This document shows, one piece after another, positions 60,368 to 64,000 of a DNA stretch of 64,000 nt. The stretch's first letter is position 1. Every line of letters begins with the position of its first letter. The DNA is from Plutella xylostella. Its lineage: Eukaryota > Arthropoda > Insecta > Lepidoptera > Plutellidae. A program made the translations under genes and the position numbers. The notes under the pieces were generated by a model, which saw nothing but the letters and a program-made list of their open reading frames with translations, made no database searches and had not been told where the DNA came from. The stretch spans positions 7,192,001-7,256,000 of the forward strand of contig NC_063987.1 of the NCBI RefSeq assembly GCF_932276165.1, read 5' to 3'.

Positions 60368-61763
60368 TTTTTTTTTTTTTTTTTTTAATAATTTATTTTA
60401 TTATTTCCCAAAAAATACACAATCAATTTAGATAGTAAATCTCCCAAACTACAATATAGTTTAGCGGGAGAGGACTCGCTAGGTATATAACAATATGCAT
60501 AATCTTAAGTAGGTATATTTAACTTACACTAAATTACTTATTTCTAATGTAGGTAACAGGCCACTAGGTAAGTACTTTTCAATGTTTACATATATTTATG
60601 GTGTTATTAACAAAAAAAGATTTTAATTTTTCTTTTACAACTTTTTTGGATACATCAGCTTTTAGTGTTAGATCTCTGGGGAGTTCGTTAAAGATTTTAG
60701 GCACAATGTACTCTTTGGTCCGTTTTCCATAGAAGTTATTAACTTTCGGCACCAGTAGGCTATCTATTTCAGCTTGTCTAGTTGGATAGTTATACTTGCG
60801 TGGTTTTTTATAGTCATCACGCCAATACTCCTCAAGCACATGACATAACAAATATTTTTTTTCAATTGGTACAATTTTACAAACTTTAAATAGCAATTCG
60901 TAGTTGTTTTTACATTCTTTCCGGGTCTTATCATCTGTTAATGTCTTTAGGAACTGTTTTTGAAGTCATTTAATCTTATTAGTATGAGTAACAAATGTTG
61001 ACCCGTAGGCACCCGCACCATAGCCTACAATAGATTCAACTAGAGCGTAGTATAAAGAATATAGTATACTTCGAGGTGTACAGTATTGTAGTATGCGAAA
61101 CTTGCCCAGTACTTGTCTCATTTTTGTACAGATGTCGTCAATGTGTAGCGTCCAGTTAAATCGTTCATCTATTGTCATGCCAATGTACTTATAGCTCATT
61201 ACTTGCTCGACTACTGTGCAGCTACACGTGACGTCACCGTGCAGACAGTTAAATGAGTGACCTTTTATAATAACAGGTTGCGCATTTTGTGACTTTAGAT
61301 AGCTTGAGCGTATGTGCATTATTTTGGTTTTTTTTATATTCAATAGAATGCCATTGTCATGTGCCCACTTGCTCAGGCTATCGAAGTCCTCTTGTATGCA
61401 CTGCTGTACCGTGTCTAATTCTTTTCCAGAGTACATTAGGCAGGTATCATCGGCAAACATATAGCTCTTACATTTATTTACAACGTTAGGCATGCTATTT
61501 ACATGTAAAATATAGCAAATTGGACCTGTTACAGACCCTTGAGCCACACCGTACATTGCATATTTGGGTTCACTGAGTGTATTATCTACTTTTACTACTA
61601 ATTTTCTATTACTTAAATAGTTTGAAAACCACTTTAGTAAGTTTCCACTAATTCCACATTCATACATTGATTTTAGAAGGGTTGGATGCTCCAGTGTATC
61701 GAAAGCTTTTCGAAAGTCAATAAACAATAACAAAACATGGTTCTTATCATTAACTAGCGACCA
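60368..61763 (-). mobile_element. 5'-truncated LINE with poly(A) tail
   Basis: Minus orientation. A T run at about 60368-60386 on the plus strand is the poly(A) tail. A 3' UTR of about 190 bp follows, then coding sequence starting inside the reverse transcriptase. No clear target duplication was found. Confidence 0.85.
60579..61763 (-). pseudogene. LINE reverse transcriptase, C-terminal part, one in-frame stop
   Basis: Starts mid-domain (SLVNDKNHVLLLFIDFRKAF, first catalytic Asp), then YGVAQGSVTGPICYILHVN, the catalytic SYMFADDTCLMYSG, and KWAHDNGILLNIKKTKIM. TGA at about 60966 interrupts the frame, which resumes without shift (LQKQFLKTLTDDKTRKECKN) to a stop at 60579. The FADD motif and layout suit Jockey or related clades, not the RTE in this window. 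It lacks the endonuclease and the 5' half. Confidence 0.85.
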
Positions 61764-62187
61764 TTATTAATTGTAATTATAAACTAAAGACGGTTGACGA
61801 TCAACGCCTTTGCTAAATTTGTATTTGTAAAAAAAAACCGATAATTAACCAGCCAATCTGTTACCTTATTATTTAACTTAAAACCCTTACGCTGAGTAGC
61901 TTGAAGTTCCTTAGTGCAACAAAGCATCAATCAATAAGTAGTGTCTCGCCATTTATCGATAAATGAAATGAACAACACTAGCGACCATATATGGCGTCCC
62001 TAAGTATGAACACGGGTAGTGGCGCAGATTGCTCTCGTAGATAAAGCCGCAATCTACGGATAAGCCTTTGAGTACTGAGTACAATACCGCAATCAAGTGC
62101 CGTAGTGAAGATTACCATTCACTAGCAGCTACTGTCGCGTTTTTTGTTTGTTGTACTCACGAGGAAATGCGGTTTATGTACTAGATA

Positions 62188-62327
62188 TAAAGGGTGTTGC
62201 AAAAAGGGTATACTAAGCCGAAACCTACACGTGCAGCATGGTATATCTAAGCCCGAAACTGAAATCAGAATTTCAAAATTCGTGAAAAAAAAACATTTTC
62301 CATAGAAACACCCTGTAGATTGAGGAA
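62188..62327. repeat. TACAGGGTGTTGC-family copy lacking the second arm
   Basis: Starts AAAGGGTGTTGCAAAAAGGG and runs through the arm sequence CTAAGCCCGAAACTGAAATC, but ends directly with ACACCCTGTA. Confidence 0.7.
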
Positions 62328-62481
62328 ATCCAAAACACTATGAGTGTAATAAAATACCTTGTGCGAGCGTATGTGTTTGTATTGAAGTCGCGAGCATAAT
62401 AATATGCAATAAATTAAAAAAATATGAAGTTTAGTGGTTTTCATCTCTGTATTTTCTTTCAAATATTTGTTCGCAAATGCA

Positions 62482-62723
62482 CACACTCACGCCTTGTACT
62501 CCCTTGCGGGGTAGGCAGAGGTGCATTGCTGCACCCACTTTTCGCCAGAGTGTTATGTTAGTCCCAATGTAATAGGGGGCGGGCCTATTGCCATTTTACG
62601 GGCACATCGAAGACCCGAGAACAAATATCTGTGTTTAAACAAATATCTGCCCCAGCCGGGAATCGAACCCGGGACCATCGGCTCAGTAGTCAGGGTCACT
62701 AACCACTACGCCATTCGGTCGTC
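62482..62723 (-). mobile_element. tRNA-derived SINE with 10-bp TSD
   Basis: Flanked by CGCAAATGCA (62472-62481, 62724-62733). On the minus strand the head GACGACCGAATGGCGTAGTG carries the A box and GGGTTCGATTCCCGGCTGGG the B box. The body runs through GGGTCTTCGATGTGCCCGTA to GCGTGAGTGTG. Confidence 0.88.
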
Positions 62724-63595
62724 CGCAAATGCAAGCAAGAATTTATACGAGGAATGATATACTTAGACAAGCACCATTCAGCGTTTTATCATAAAACCAC
62801 TCTTGTGTTTTGTACTAACAAGCAGAATTTTCTTTTAGCATTGAACATAAATATTTAAGAACCTCATTTGTATTTGAATAAAAAATATCTCTGTTACTTT
62901 TTGAGTGTCTGCCTTTTAAGCTTTTTGATGTTGTTTCTTATCGTTCTTCATATATTTAATCTAACGAAGCAAGACTTGAGGTTATTGCGGGTTTTTCAAC
63001 TGAGAACGACAAGTTAAACATAGCTGAAGTATGGCTTACAGTGCTCTGATTGGCTGAATTATCCTTGAGCAAAACAAGTTAATTCTCTAGTAGATTTAAG
63101 GTAAGCGTCTACCTTTCGACATCGTACGCAATGAACGTACCGGTTTCAGTATTCTTTGTATAGAAATACACACAAGTGCGTCCACTTCATCGGTATTGCT
63201 GACGCTGTTTCTTATTATATACATTTATGAAAATCCGTTTGATGTGATACGTACAATACCGATAGGTGGGCGCTTAACTTTACTCAGTAATTGGGGATTT
63301 TAAAAAAGAATCATCGTACATTGCAAATCCATTATAATATGTTAAAAATTCATGCCTTGCTACAGCAAAATATTACCTTTCCTCATAGAGGTATTACACA
63401 AAACAATTTGTCAACAAATTGAAAGCAAGTTTGCTGCTCTAGTGTGACGCCGCCTCGTGAATGTAATTTTCTCATTCCTTCCCTCCTTCGACAACGAAAA
63501 CCATGAAATATGCATATAAAGCTTGACGCGGCTGTAACAGGAGCGGGCTCTTCCTTTACGACCGGGGGCACTATAACTTAGTCGCTTTTCTTGTA

Positions 63596-63790
63596 CAGGG
63601 TGTTGCAAAAAGGGTATACTAAGCCGAAACCAGCAGGTGCAGCATGTTATATCTAAGCCCGAAACTGCATCTGAAGAATTCTAAGAAGAAATCTGAATTT
63701 CAAAATTCGTAAAAAACAATTCCTTTTCCATAGAAACTAAGTTGGTCACGTGACTTTTTACTATGGAGAATAATTTTTTTCGGGACATGC
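63596..63790. repeat. TACAGGGTGTTGC-family copy, truncated
   Basis: One arm from TACAGGGTGTTGCAAAAAGG to the central GGTCACGTGAC, then truncated at about 63780. Confidence 0.7.
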
Positions 63791-64000
63791 GTCCGTTGCG
63801 AACTGTTACAACCCTTATCTCTTAGTAATTACTGCTGATGCAGCTTTGGTATATTTCCATGCAGGCATGCACATGGTAAGACACATGTGATGTCATACTT
63901 TACTTTCATTCATTGTACTTGGAATAAACAGTTAGAATCTGGTCCTCGCGAGAAGCGGAACTCCTCCCGCTCCGTAACTCGGAAGTCGGTTTTAGGGTGA

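Larger units (their letters stand above)
58055..64000 (-). other. Upstream intron of the guanylyl cyclase gene (to window end)
   Basis: No further receptor exon was found, so this is read as intron. It holds foldback repeats (58103, 59683, 62188, 63596), a LINE fragment (60368-61763) and a SINE (62482-62723). 58200-59680, 59960-60360, 61770-62180 and 62740-63590 show nothing I can name. Confidence 0.6.

Overview
This is an AT-rich animal genomic window, very probably from a moth or butterfly. The evidence is an insect-style receptor guanylyl cyclase split over a very long minus-strand locus, and introns packed with mobile elements of types familiar from Lepidoptera: tRNA-derived SINEs, RTE-type LINEs with short tandem tails, BEL/Pao, Tc1-like elements and many MITEs. 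The order is an inference; no search was possible.

One host gene dominates. Its last 12 coding exons lie on the minus strand between 58054 and 14131. All junctions are GT-AG, all phases agree, and together they encode 823 residues. In transcript order these are the end of the extracellular ligand-binding region and one transmembrane helix, then a kinase-homology (pseudokinase) domain, a coiled-coil linker, the guanylyl cyclase catalytic domain, and a polar tail ending in a likely PDZ ligand. The exons for most of the extracellular domain must lie beyond 64000. An AATAAA signal sits about 50 nt after the stop. I see no second host gene.

Mobile DNA, region by region. 1-14 kb (3' of the gene): MITEs, a SINE with target-site duplication, an intact Tc1-like transposon (4896-6541), a TIR element carrying an exon-like ORF (8524-9176), and a long-TIR element (9642-11367). 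14-26 kb: an intact RTE retrotransposon (16594-19790) and a tandem array of partial copies of catalytic exon 10 (23.8-26.0 kb). 26-36 kb: a TIR element with subterminal repeats (27094-28221), and an old Tc1-like element split by a SINE (32.4-35.0 kb). 36-46 kb: MITEs, one 10 nt from a splice donor. 46-51 kb: a young BEL/Pao element lacking the RT core. 54-55.6 kb: three nested elements. 57-64 kb: a SINE with a 5' inversion, foldback elements, and a 5'-truncated LINE.

The most unusual signal is the exon-10 array. Three partial copies keep the 3' part of the exon and a GT donor, and differ from the real exon almost only at synonymous sites. One copy (25419-25572) also has an AG acceptor, an open frame and the correct phase. 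It would replace the segment holding the guanine-contact Glu and the second metal-binding Asp, so it is a candidate alternative exon for a catalytically dead isoform.
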